Below, one piece after another: positions 1 to 7,551 of a DNA stretch of 8,838 nt (the stretch's first letter is position 1; every line of letters begins with the position of its first letter). The notes under the pieces were generated by a model, which was given only the letters and a program-made list of their open reading frames with translations, had not been told where the DNA came from and did not search any database. A program made the position numbers and the translations under genes. The stretch comes from an uncultured Flavobacteriales bacterium (lineage in GTDB: Bacteria > Bacteroidota > Bacteroidia > Flavobacteriales_D > Crocinitomicaceae): positions 1 to 8,838 of the forward strand of contig CAIUKX010000128.1 in assembly GCA_903899795.1 (NCBI GenBank). The letters run 5' to 3'.

Positions 1-3000
1 AAGGATATCTCCATAGTAATCGAATTGCTTACTCAAATAGAAGTTAGCTGCCTGATCGATTTTCCCACGTGCAGCTGTTTGACCGGTAGAATCGAGATAG
101 ATGGCATCCATAGTAAAGTTGGTCAAGGTACTATCCAAATCGTAGTATGGATAAATTCCTTTTCCTGAGTATTTACGACGAGCTGTAATCTGAACATAAC
201 AGTGTAGGAATTTGTGGTATTGCGTAATGTAGTTGGCCACAATCTTTGCATCCTGGAACGGGTCCATTTTTGCTTTTTTACGGATGGTCACCTGCATACT
301 ATCCGGGTAGATACGTGCATCGGCGACATCCAGGTAACGTACCTGAGAACATTTGATCGATTTTTCTTTTAACTGAAATGCCGCTTTTGGTGCCCTGAAC
401 TGGAGTGAATCCTGATCCGGATGTGATGAGAAGAAATTCGGACCAAGGAGGTCGAGGTCGGCATTTGCTGTTTCTTCTCCACCTTTTGCTTCTACCTCAA
501 TCGACTCTAAATCCATGAACCATGTGAATTTATCCATGGTACAGTAGTATTGGTTAATCGGGAAATCCAGTCGGGCTTCACCGTTATTCGACTTGAATTC
601 ACCTTTTCGCTCTTTGAAGGAAACGTGTCCCTGAACATTGTCCGTCCTCAAAGCAATCGGTTCTTCGTCTTCTTCCAAATATTGGTTTTTCAAACTGAAT
701 CCGGAGGTATCTGCATCGATATCCCAACGGCTGAATGCATAATCATGTGAAAGCATCGTTGCATGTTTGAAATTCATCAATCCAAATCCACGCATTCCGG
801 ATGGACGAACCAATGCGGTACCTCTCAATTTTGCCTCTTCTTGAAAGAAAAGCAGATCGAATTTCGGTGTAGATGCAGCTTTCAATAAATTTTGTTTCGG
901 GATGTACGTTACATTGGCTGCTTCACAGGTAACATCCGGAAATTGAACTCCAGCTTCTACAGGTGTATTTTTAAACTTAGCTAAACCAATGGTAGAATCC
1001 GGGAAAAAAGTATAAGCCTTCGAGTCTGATTCAGATTTCACAAAGGAAATTAAACCTGCTCCTTGTAATCCATTGTTGGATAGAATAATTTTATTGGTGT
1101 ATTTGGATCCCGGACCATAGAAATCATATCCTCCCTCGGGTGCCTTTGTAGAAAATCCAAAAGAATAATCAGGCATAATAGTCAAGTCCTGTCTGAATTT
1201 TGGGAAAATCCCCGCAGAAGTCAACTCACCGATTACTTTAAATGATTTTTCATTGAAATTATCCAAACTATCCATGAAGAAAGGGTCAACCGTATAGTAG
1301 AAACGTGAACTATCATATGTTCCCCTGTAAATTGCCTGAGAGTTGTAATATACATAAGACGGTTTGGTCACTTTGATCTGCGGATAGGTCGTAAACTTAG
1401 GATTTTGTCCGGATCGGTTGCTCGGATTATCGATAAACAATTCACCAATAATTCCATTGATACTACTCATCATCGCAATCGGTCGCTTACCGTCTGCTTC
1501 AGACAGCGGCATAACTCTGAACAATGATTTATGTGTTTTTAAAATCGTAAACTTGAATTCTTTATAATTAAAGGTGGAAGCGATCACATTCAATTCCATT
1601 TTCCCAGAATTGATCCAACCGGCAAAATCAAAGTTTCTATCCTGTTTTAAAATCACTTCCTTGTTACCCGGGAATACCACTGTGTTTTGAACATCGGAAA
1701 TCACCACCTTATCGATTGCCTTCAGGTTTAACTCCAACGAACTTAAACTCATCCTTCCAAATTCCGGCATCATACGACGTTCCTCGTTGGAAGCGTAAAA
1801 AACAGAGTCCATGAATTGTAAATTTTTATCGCGTTTGATCTGTTCCGGTGTATATCCTTCTAATTTTTTCGGACGTAAGTCCATTTCAAAAATCAAGTTG
1901 TCGAAATCTTTTTTGCCTGACTTAGCCAAAACGAAATTTTGTAATTTCTTATTAACGGTTATCAATTTCGCTTCGGTATCATAGCTGATGAAACCATAAC
2001 TCGCCAAATCCAATAAAGTCGGTTTCACCTGTTCCACGGTTTTACTCAATGCAGTTGCTACTTTTCCTTCAGGCAATACGTATTCATCGTGCTTGAAAGA
2101 ATAATTATAGATGGCTACCAGCGGGTGAACGGATTCCATTCCCTGCAACTTGTCATACAAACGGGCATCAAAAAAGTTTTTCGATTCAACCCAAGCTCTT
2201 TTTTGCTCCTGGCTGGTTCCCATTTCGTAGGCTAAAATCAAATCGGTTGACTCCGTGTTCCATACCAATTTAGGCATGAACATATCGACCTGATGGTAGG
2301 AGTTAAAAAAGGGAGCCTGACCGTTACCGAATTTAGTTCGGGTCATCTCAATTGATTTTCGTTCAAAAACGTAAGTAAAATCCAAACCGGGATGTGTAAT
2401 TGAATCTTTGTCATCGTTGCACAATAATTTTATAGCCGTATTTATGGCAAAAATCTTGGTGTTCGAAACGATAAACTCCTGTGAAGCAGCCGTAATAAAA
2501 GGCTTCCCATTTCTATAGATGACCATTTGCGCAGGATCTTTCGGAAAACCAATTCCAACAAAACTAGCTCCAATCAATGAAAAACCTCCGTCGTAATCCA
2601 CATCAGGCTTGATTTTCTTAATCGGTAAACGTCTTTCGTAGGAAGTAAATTGCGGGTAAATTTTATCCTCTTCGCGGTTGATTTTAAAAGCTCTGTCTGC
2701 AATATGTCCTTTGATGGTTCTTGAGAAATAAGGTGTCGTTAGAATGACAGAGTCAGCAGAAAATGTAGAAACTCTGGTTGAAACCTCGTAATCTTTTAAG
2801 ACAGCAGAAGTTTGATTTTTAGGCAGCCCTACTTTTTCCCAAGTCATTGTACCTCCTGTTCCAGCCCATTTTTTGGCTATTGGATCATACGTTCCCGCTG
2901 TATTCCAGATCGATAAACTGTCTACGTAAGGAATTTCTTTTTTTGTTTTGTCATCGTTATTGTTGACACGGCACACCAATTGTCCATTTGAACACTTGAA

Positions 3001-3507
3001 CATCGGCTTATCGGAATATTCGAAAGAATAACTCCCTCCGATGTAATACCAGTCAAAATTGGCATTGTCACCGATGATTTTTCTAGAGAAAAAAAGCGAT
3101 GAAAAGCCAATAAAGTCTTCGAATTTCTTTACATTTTTCGCATCCAGCATTTTGTCCACGGAACTATGCCAAGCTGTATAACTGTCGGAAGATTGTTTCC
3201 CTTTGATAAACGAATAAACTGAGAAAACATAATTATACATTTCCGGATAGGGTGACATCCGTTTCGTTTCCATCAAATTACAGGTCTCCACCATTTTGGT
3301 GAAATAGTTTGATGGAAATTCAGATGTTTCCAATAACATTTTCGGTAAATCTCTTTTCGCAAAATCCTGGAACTCACCTTTTCCAAAATCACTTAATGAT
3401 TTTTGAAATTCTTTGACAAACTTTTCTTTGTCATTGGAAAATGATTGTCCAAAAACAGTGGTATTAAGTACAAAAACACAAACGAATAAGTAAATTTTTC
3501 TTAACAT
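1..3507 (-). CDS. Very large exported protein of unknown function, beta-rich, C-terminus beyond the window
   Basis: The reading frame is open from an ATG at 3507 to the left edge: 1169 codons with no stop, so the gene is 3'-truncated by the window. Residues 1-20 look like a Sec signal peptide (Arg3-Lys4, a hydrophobic core rich in Leu, Phe and Val, then V-F-G before Gln21), as is common for Bacteroidota periplasmic or outer-membrane proteins. Residues 22-170 look mostly helical. From about residue 195 the protein becomes beta-rich, with many short Gly/Asp/aromatic elements: W201 to W223 with a G-T-G-G core, D-Y-D-G-G-F near 304-309, PDST at 836-839, and L-R-G...R-P-S-G-M-R-G-F-G at 894-909. 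The alternating strand and glycine pattern resembles LptA/OstA-type beta-jellyroll or solenoid proteins, but this is a visual impression and not a family assignment. No catalytic motif was recognised. It starts 20 bases after the prmA stop with no terminator between, so it is probably the last visible gene of the operon. The function is unknown, and a role in the cell envelope is inferred from export alone. Confidence 0.9.
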   Translation of the reverse strand, partial: MLRKIYLFVCVFVLNTTVFGQSFSNDKEKFVKEFQKSLSDFGKGEFQDFAKRDLPKMLLETSEFPSNYFTKMVETCNLMETKRMSPYPEMYNYVFSVYSFIKGKQSSDSYTAWHSSVDKMLDAKNVKKFEDFIGFSSLFFSRKIIGDNANFDWYYIGGSYSFEYSDKPMFKCSNGQLVCRVNNNDDKTKKEIPYVDSLSIWNTAGTYDPIAKKWAGTGGTMTWEKVGLPKNQTSAVLKDYEVSTRVSTFSADSVILTTPYFSRTIKGHIADRAFKINREEDKIYPQFTSYERRLPIKKIKPDVDYDGGFSLIGASFVGIGFPKDPAQMVIYRNGKPFITAASQEFIVSNTKIFAINTAIKLLCNDDKDSITHPGLDFTYVFERKSIEMTRTKFGNGQAPFFNSYHQVDMFMPKLVWNTESTDLILAYEMGTSQEQKRAWVESKNFFDARLYDKLQGMESVHPLVAIYNYSFKHDEYVLPEGKVATALSKTVEQVKPTLLDLASYGFISYDTEAKLITVNKKLQNFVLAKSGKKDFDNLIFEMDLRPKKLEGYTPEQIKRDKNLQFMDSVFYASNEERRMMPEFGRMSLSSLELNLKAIDKVVISDVQNTVVFPGNKEVILKQDRNFDFAGWINSGKMELNVIASTFNYKEFKFTILKTHKSLFRVMPLSEADGKRPIAMMSSINGIIGELFIDNPSNRSGQNPKFTTYPQIKVTKPSYVYYNSQAIYRGTYDSSRFYYTVDPFFMDSLDNFNEKSFKVIGELTSAGIFPKFRQDLTIMPDYSFGFSTKAPEGGYDFYGPGSKYTNKIILSNNGLQGAGLISFVKSESDSKAYTFFPDSTIGLAKFKNTPVEAGVQFPDVTCEAANVTYIPKQNLLKAASTPKFDLLFFQEEAKLRGTALVRPSGMRGFGLMNFKHATMLSHDYAFSRWDIDADTSGFSLKNQYLEEDEEPIALRTDNVQGHVSFKERKGEFKSNNGEARLDFPINQYYCTMDKFTWFMDLESIEVEAKGGEETANADLDLLGPNFFSSHPDQDSLQFRAPKAAFQLKEKSIKCSQVRYLDVADARIYPDSMQVTIRKKAKMDPFQDAKIVANYITQYHKFLHCYVQITARRKYSGKGIYPYYDLDSTLTNFTMDAIYLDSTGQTAARGKIDQAANFYLSKQFDYYGDIL
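3448..3507 (-). other. Signal-peptide coding segment of the large exported protein
   Basis: The first 20 codons encode a short basic N-terminus (Arg3, Lys4), a hydrophobic stretch at about residues 5-14, and a polar/small end Val18-Phe19-Gly20 followed by Gln21. This suits signal peptidase I. No cysteine follows the cleavage region (the only early one, Cys10, is inside the hydrophobic core), so a lipoprotein is unlikely. The exact cleavage point is inferred. Confidence 0.7.
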
Positions 3508-3527
3508 AGTAGTATTGTTTTAGTTCA

Positions 3528-4367
3528 TTATTCTTTCGTCAGCCAGATTCCTGCCCAGGTTTCTTTCGAATAGATTCTATTAACCTTTAAACTAAATTTA
3601 CTTGCAAAAGTTACAAGTTCATCCACGTCTGAGTCAAAAAAACCACTTAGCAATAAAATCCCCTTATTTTTCAATGCTAAACTGTAGCTTTCCATGTGGG
3701 CTTTCAGGACATTTTTGTTAATGTTCGCAATTATCAATCCAAATTCTTTCCCATTAATCAAATCCACGTCACCGCATAAAAATTCGATTTTTGAACATTG
3801 ATTTCGGGCTCCATTTTCTATTGCATTTACAACCGACCAATCCTCTATATCAATTGCAAGAATTGAATTGGCTCCCAGGTTTTCGGCTATTACCGCTAAA
3901 ACACCCGTACCTGTTCCCATGTCCAGAACATCGGCAGGCATGGAATCAATTTCAAAAAGTGCTTTCGACATCAACCATGTTGTCTGGTGATGTCCTGTTC
4001 CAAATGACATTTGCGGCTGAATTTCAACTACCATTCCTTTGCGATTTTCCTTATCATGAAACGGAGCTACAATGGTCAGATAGTCCTCAACTTCCACCGG
4101 ATGAAAATCAGATTCCCATTGTGCATTCCAGTTCTGATGGGGAATTATTTTTTGTTCCAACTCAAATGTAACTTCTGTATTTTCAGCTGACAACAAAGAG
4201 TTTTTGATTACTTCTTCGAGATTAACCCTATCAGCGGGCGCATATGCCTGTACCCCTTCTTCCGTGTCTACAAAACTTTCAAACCCCATTTCAGCCAATT
4301 CAGCCGTAAGAATTTCCGTCCAGGGTTCACGTGGAGAAACAGATATGGTTAATTCAAGATAATCCAT
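3528..4367 (-). CDS. prmA: Ribosomal protein L11 methyltransferase PrmA
   Basis: This cytosolic enzyme methylates ribosomal protein L11 using S-adenosylmethionine. The product is 279 residues, slightly shorter than the roughly 290-residue proteobacterial enzymes. The N-terminal part (about 1-95) corresponds to the L11-recognition domain and ends in the family signature N-W-N-x-x-W-E-S-D-F-H-P (79-90). The catalytic Rossmann domain follows, with M-S-F-G-T-G-H-H-Q-T-T at 120-130, SAM-binding motif I (V-L-D-M-G-T-G-T-G-V-L-A, 147-158), an acidic A-I-D at 171-173 that probably contacts the SAM ribose, and A-N-I-N at 214-217 in the position of the family's A-N-I-L-type motif. The ATG at 4367 was chosen because it gives the expected N-terminus and shares one base with the tpiA stop (TAATG), a typical coupled junction. 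An in-frame ATG at 4481 would only add residues lying inside tpiA. The gene is probably cotranscribed with tpiA, and prmA next to tpiA implies no functional link that I can see. Confidence 0.96.
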   Translation of the reverse strand: MDYLELTISVSPREPWTEILTAELAEMGFESFVDTEEGVQAYAPADRVNLEEVIKNSLLSAENTEVTFELEQKIIPHQNWNAQWESDFHPVEVEDYLTIVAPFHDKENRKGMVVEIQPQMSFGTGHHQTTWLMSKALFEIDSMPADVLDMGTGTGVLAVIAENLGANSILAIDIEDWSVVNAIENGARNQCSKIEFLCGDVDLINGKEFGLIIANINKNVLKAHMESYSLALKNKGILLLSGFFDSDVDELVTFASKFSLKVNRIYSKETWAGIWLTKE

Positions 4368-5116
4368 TAAAATGATTGTATAATTTGAATAAAAGATTCT
4401 ACTTCCAAAGCTGCTCCACCAATCAAACCACCGTCCACATTCGGACAAGCGAAAAGCTCCTGCGCATTGGCAGCATTGCAACTTCCACCGTACAAGATAG
4501 AGATTGCATTTGCCGTATTGGCATCGTATTTTTCAAGAATCCACGAGCGAATCGCTGCGTGCATTTCTTCTGCTTGTTCAACGGAAGCTGTTTTTCCGGT
4601 ACCAATTGCCCAAACGGGTTCATACGCGATAATGCATTTTTGGAGCTGTGCACTTTCCAAATGAAAAAGACTTTCCTCCAACTGCATGCGTACAAATGTC
4701 ATTTCCTGGTTCATTTCACGAATCATCAAAGGTTCACCACAACAGAAAACCACTGTTAAATCATGTTCCAAAGCTGCATCCACTTTTTCTTTCAAAAGTA
4801 CATTCGACTCCTGAAAATAAGCCCTTCTTTCGGAGTGACCGATCAATACGTGGGTTGCCCCAATATTTCGAACCTGAGCAACACTGATCTCCCCGGTATA
4901 TGCTCCTTTTTCTTTCGGATAAAAATTTTGAATTCCGATGGTAATCGTTGGATCATTTTTTTGCACCAATCGATCCAGGTATATTGCCGGTGGAAACACC
5001 ATCACATCTGCTTTACTTTCTTTCGAAAGTTGTTGTGAGATTCCATCAAAAAGCTGATCTGCTTCTTGTTTCCCCAAGTTCATTTTCCAATTTCCAGCAA
5101 CAATTTTTTTTCTCAT
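4367..5116 (-). CDS. tpiA: Triosephosphate isomerase
   Basis: TpiA interconverts dihydroxyacetone phosphate and glyceraldehyde 3-phosphate in glycolysis and gluconeogenesis in the cytosol. The 249-residue length is standard for this TIM-barrel family. All catalytic elements are present: A-G-N-W-K-M-N at 7-13 (substrate-binding Asn9 and Lys11), I-G-H-S-E-R-R at 92-98 with the electrophile His94, A-Y-E-P-V-W-A-I-G-T-G at 164-174 with the catalytic base Glu166 and the flexible loop 6 (to Lys175-Thr176-Ala177), then Y-G-G-S at 209-212 and G-G-L-I-G-G-A-A-L at 229-237, which form the phosphate-binding site. Its ATG overlaps the stop of the upstream membrane-protein gene by four bases (ATGA), and its own stop overlaps the prmA start by one base, so translation along the three genes is probably coupled. 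Nothing suggests degeneration. Confidence 0.98.
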   Translation of the reverse strand: MRKKIVAGNWKMNLGKQEADQLFDGISQQLSKESKADVMVFPPAIYLDRLVQKNDPTITIGIQNFYPKEKGAYTGEISVAQVRNIGATHVLIGHSERRAYFQESNVLLKEKVDAALEHDLTVVFCCGEPLMIREMNQEMTFVRMQLEESLFHLESAQLQKCIIAYEPVWAIGTGKTASVEQAEEMHAAIRSWILEKYDANTANAISILYGGSCNAANAQELFACPNVDGGLIGGAALEVESFIQIIQSF

Positions 5117-6996
5117 TTTATCTGTAAAATATTATTTTTCAACCAATCAAAAGTAGGCAATGCTCTGTGTGGGTATTTGCCTTTAACAACTGCTTTTTCA
5201 ATCACCAATAATGCAGGATTCGATCTTGATACTGCTTGAAGTGTTTTTTCGTCGTTCACGAAAACAGGTATGTGGAAATTGTATTTTTTTCGGAATGCAT
5301 CAATGTCTTTTCGGTTGGAAGTACAAATCATTACAAATGGTATGTTATTCTTTTTACATGCCTGGTTGATTTCTTTCAATCGTTCAATTTCATTCCAATT
5401 GGCATCTTTGATGTTTCGTGAAGAAAGAATGAAAATCTGCTTACTTGTCAGAATCAAATCTTTTATACCGATATCCGTCAAGTCCTGCTTCATCATCTCC
5501 ACCGTATCTTCGACTTTGTAACTTTCTGCCGGGTAATCGATCAGGTTGTATTCTTCAATTGGAATGTCTAATGTTGAATGATAGGTTATATCTTGTAAAC
5601 GCAATGCTTTGATTTTTGAAGATTGAAACAAAGCCTGAATGTATCCCATACTGAGTTCATCAGGTCCTACTTCCGTAATATCGATATATGGTTCAAAGTC
5701 TGCAATTGAAGGGATTTTCGTTTCAACAATCGTTTTCTGCACCATGCTTTTGTAAACCCAATCTTTATTTTCCCATATTTTGGAATTCATGTATGCTTTT
5801 GAACTTGCAGAATACTCGCGAATTGCTCCCGTCTTTTTGTTTTTGTAGACCAACATACTCTCGTACTTGCCTTCAATACCATCGTGCATTTTTTCCATCA
5901 GGTTGCTTCCCACCGCATAAGGACGGTAGTCTTTCAGAGGATCATACATCAAAACATAGGTAATGAATAACATGGAAATGATCGTTACAACCAGCGTCGC
6001 TCCACCGTAATTTCCGAAGATTTTTCCTCCAGCTCTAACGATCCATAAAGCTCCGACAATGACTGAGAGTCCGAAAAGAATTGGGAAGTACCAACCGAAT
6101 ACCCATGAGAAAAACGAAATGATCAATAAAGCGGAAGTTCCAAAAACAAGGTTTTGCTTTGTCGTATTCGGTTTAATGATCCATTGAGCGAAGAAAATCC
6201 AAATGGACAAATAAACCAATATCAAATCCTTCCACAAGGATTCATGAGGCGTCAATGATCTGCCGACCGAACCTTTCATCGCATCTCCAAAACAACCGCA
6301 ATCCGCGACACACTGAGGTGCTTTCTTCTCGTCTACCACCAAATAATCAGAGGTTCTGGACACAATCTTAAGTGCTTTGTTCGTTTTTGCTTCCTCAATT
6401 TTCAGGAGGGCAATATGATCCGACATTTTGTACGTATCACGATCCACAAACTTCACATCTGGATCACAGTTAGCTGTATGCCATGTCAGGAATGTAAAAA
6501 ACAACATCATGACCATCACCAGATAGGACATCAATTTTATTTTTCCTCCGATGATGAGCAAAACCCCGAAAATAATTTCAGCCAAACAAATGATGATACT
6601 TAGCGGCAAAGCATAGTCCATCAAGAATTCCAGTGAAAATCCAGGAGCACCAAACAATTCTTTGATGCGGTAAGCGAGTGCCCCATCTTCAAAATATTCT
6701 TCCAATTTGTACCCAAATCCAACCGGATCATTTGCTTTGATCAATCCCGAAACGATGCATAAACCGCCGACAAGAACACGTGCTACACCTGCCATCATGA
6801 TTCTTCCGCGGAAAATTAACAATCCAGCAGTTGTCAAAACAATTAAAGCTGCTCCTGAAGCAGCCAATACCCATTTGAATTCCTCAAAATTCTTGTGAAA
6901 TCCCATCACAACCAAGGTAAGTCCCACCAAATTCAGGAGAACAAACAATGCATTGAATAAGAAGGACCGTCCTTGGAACGTAACCAATTGATTCAT
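5113..6996 (-). CDS. DoxX/MauE-like (BT_3928-type) polytopic membrane protein with C-terminal thioredoxin-like region
   Basis: The product has 627 residues. Hydrophobic segments are visible at about 14-32, 42-63, 68-87, 129-150, 154-172, 256-274, 284-300, 302-322 and 332-350, so the N-terminal half is an inner-membrane domain. The loop after the fifth segment carries Asn176-Cys177 and then Cys229 with D-C-G-C-F-G at 232-237, a cysteine signature seen in MauE/DoxX-type proteins that suggests thiol or quinone-linked redox chemistry. The region from about 355 is soluble. Residues 510-615 have the strand-helix-strand order of a thioredoxin fold: a strand at 520-526, a helix around 534-549, a strand at 552-559, then N-P-A-L-L-V-I at 593-599 with a possible cis-proline. 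No CxxC is present where the active site would be. The position between a DUF1599 gene and tpiA matches the Bacteroidota BT_3928 family as I remember it. The substrate is unknown. It follows the DUF1599 stop by 7 bases. Confidence 0.85.
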   Translation of the reverse strand: MNQLVTFQGRSFLFNALFVLLNLVGLTLVVMGFHKNFEEFKWVLAASGAALIVLTTAGLLIFRGRIMMAGVARVLVGGLCIVSGLIKANDPVGFGYKLEEYFEDGALAYRIKELFGAPGFSLEFLMDYALPLSIIICLAEIIFGVLLIIGGKIKLMSYLVMVMMLFFTFLTWHTANCDPDVKFVDRDTYKMSDHIALLKIEEAKTNKALKIVSRTSDYLVVDEKKAPQCVADCGCFGDAMKGSVGRSLTPHESLWKDLILVYLSIWIFFAQWIIKPNTTKQNLVFGTSALLIISFFSWVFGWYFPILFGLSVIVGALWIVRAGGKIFGNYGGATLVVTIISMLFITYVLMYDPLKDYRPYAVGSNLMEKMHDGIEGKYESMLVYKNKKTGAIREYSASSKAYMNSKIWENKDWVYKSMVQKTIVETKIPSIADFEPYIDITEVGPDELSMGYIQALFQSSKIKALRLQDITYHSTLDIPIEEYNLIDYPAESYKVEDTVEMMKQDLTDIGIKDLILTSKQIFILSSRNIKDANWNEIERLKEINQACKKNNIPFVMICTSNRKDIDAFRKKYNFHIPVFVNDEKTLQAVSRSNPALLVIEKAVVKGKYPHRALPTFDWLKNNILQIK

Positions 6997-7003
6997 AAAC
7001 GAA

Positions 7004-7540
7004 TTATTTTTTTAAATGGATCATTGCAAAAACTGAATAATTGAGCATATCAAAATAATTAGCATCAATCCCTTCACTAATGAGCGTAGTTCCGTTATTA
7101 TCTTCAATTTGTTTTACGCGTAAAATTTTCATCAAAATCAAATCGGTCAGTGAACTTACCCGCATGTCACGCCAAGCTTCACCATAATCGTGATTCTTTT
7201 TCAACATTAATTCGTACGCTTCTGTAGCATATTTTTCATACAAGGAAATAGCCAAATCTTTATCCAGTTCCAAATCATTCAAATCGGATTCACGCACTTG
7301 AATCAAGGCCATAATGCAATAGTTTACTATGGCTACAAATTCATCAAAGACACTCTCTCCTACCCTATTTTCTCCCGTTTCCTGAATGGTACGAATGCGC
7401 TGCGCCTTGATGAAAATCTGATCGGTTAACGAACTCGGACGTAAAATTCTCCAAGCTGTTCCATAGTCTTTTGTTTTTTTCGTGAAAATTTCCCGACAAA
7501 CATTGATTATATTTGTATATTCTAGTGAAGTTTGACTCAT
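7004..7540 (-). CDS. DUF1599-family protein with two internal repeats
   Basis: This is a 178-residue, mostly helical, soluble protein without signal peptide or membrane segment. It consists of two similar halves. The first has D-Y-G-T-A-W-R (25-31), S-S-L-T-D (36-40), a Lys/Arg-rich helix (K45, R48, R50) and a final helix through N-Y-C-I-M-A-L-I (73-80). The second repeats this as D-Y-G-E-A-W-R (118-124), S-S-L-T-D (129-133), K138, R141 and N-Y-S-V-F-A-M-I (167-174), an offset of about 93 residues. The D-Y-G-x-A-W-R and S-S-L-T-D pair identifies DUF1599, which I recall being grouped with nucleotide-modification-associated domains. A nucleotide-related role is therefore possible but unproven. 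The ATG at 7540 is the only plausible start because an in-frame TAA directly precedes it. It is the first gene of the minus-strand cluster, 11 bases from the divergent folP start. Confidence 0.9.
   Translation of the reverse strand: MSQTSLEYTNIINVCREIFTKKTKDYGTAWRILRPSSLTDQIFIKAQRIRTIQETGENRVGESVFDEFVAIVNYCIMALIQVRESDLNDLELDKDLAISLYEKYATEAYELMLKKNHDYGEAWRDMRVSSLTDLILMKILRVKQIEDNNGTTLISEGIDANYFDMLNYSVFAMIHLKK
7508..7515 (+). promoter_or_regulatory. Putative folP promoter -7 box (TAnnTTTG)
   Basis: TATATTTG is an exact match to the Bacteroidota -7 consensus TAnnTTTG. It ends 36 bases before the folP ATG, which would give a leader of roughly 30 bases. A good -33 element (TTG/TTTG about 19-21 bases upstream) is not visible; the nearest TTTG (7470-7473) is too far away. 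The box lies inside codons 9-11 of the divergent DUF1599 gene. In AT-rich DNA such matches occur by chance, so this is a candidate only. Confidence 0.45.
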
Positions 7541-7551
7541 TTATTTCAAGT

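Noticed and set aside
550..750. 66-codon plus-strand open frame opposite the large exported protein
   Set aside because: It is antisense to an uninterrupted 1169-codon frame and has no family features or upstream signals.
4368..4481. A 38-residue N-terminal extension of prmA from the ATG at 4481
   Set aside because: It lies wholly inside the tpiA coding sequence in another frame, has no PrmA-like sequence, and the ATG at 4367 gives the expected N-terminus and a TAATG junction.
3791..5038. Several plus-strand open frames of 65-127 codons opposite prmA and tpiA
   Set aside because: They are antisense to two clearly functional genes, have no recognisable domains, and are cysteine/proline-rich in the manner of shadow frames.
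7513..7551. TTG start at 7513 extending folP by 13 residues
   Set aside because: It would overlap the start of the divergent DUF1599 gene and the promoter-like box. The ATG at 7552 already gives a normal-length FolP.
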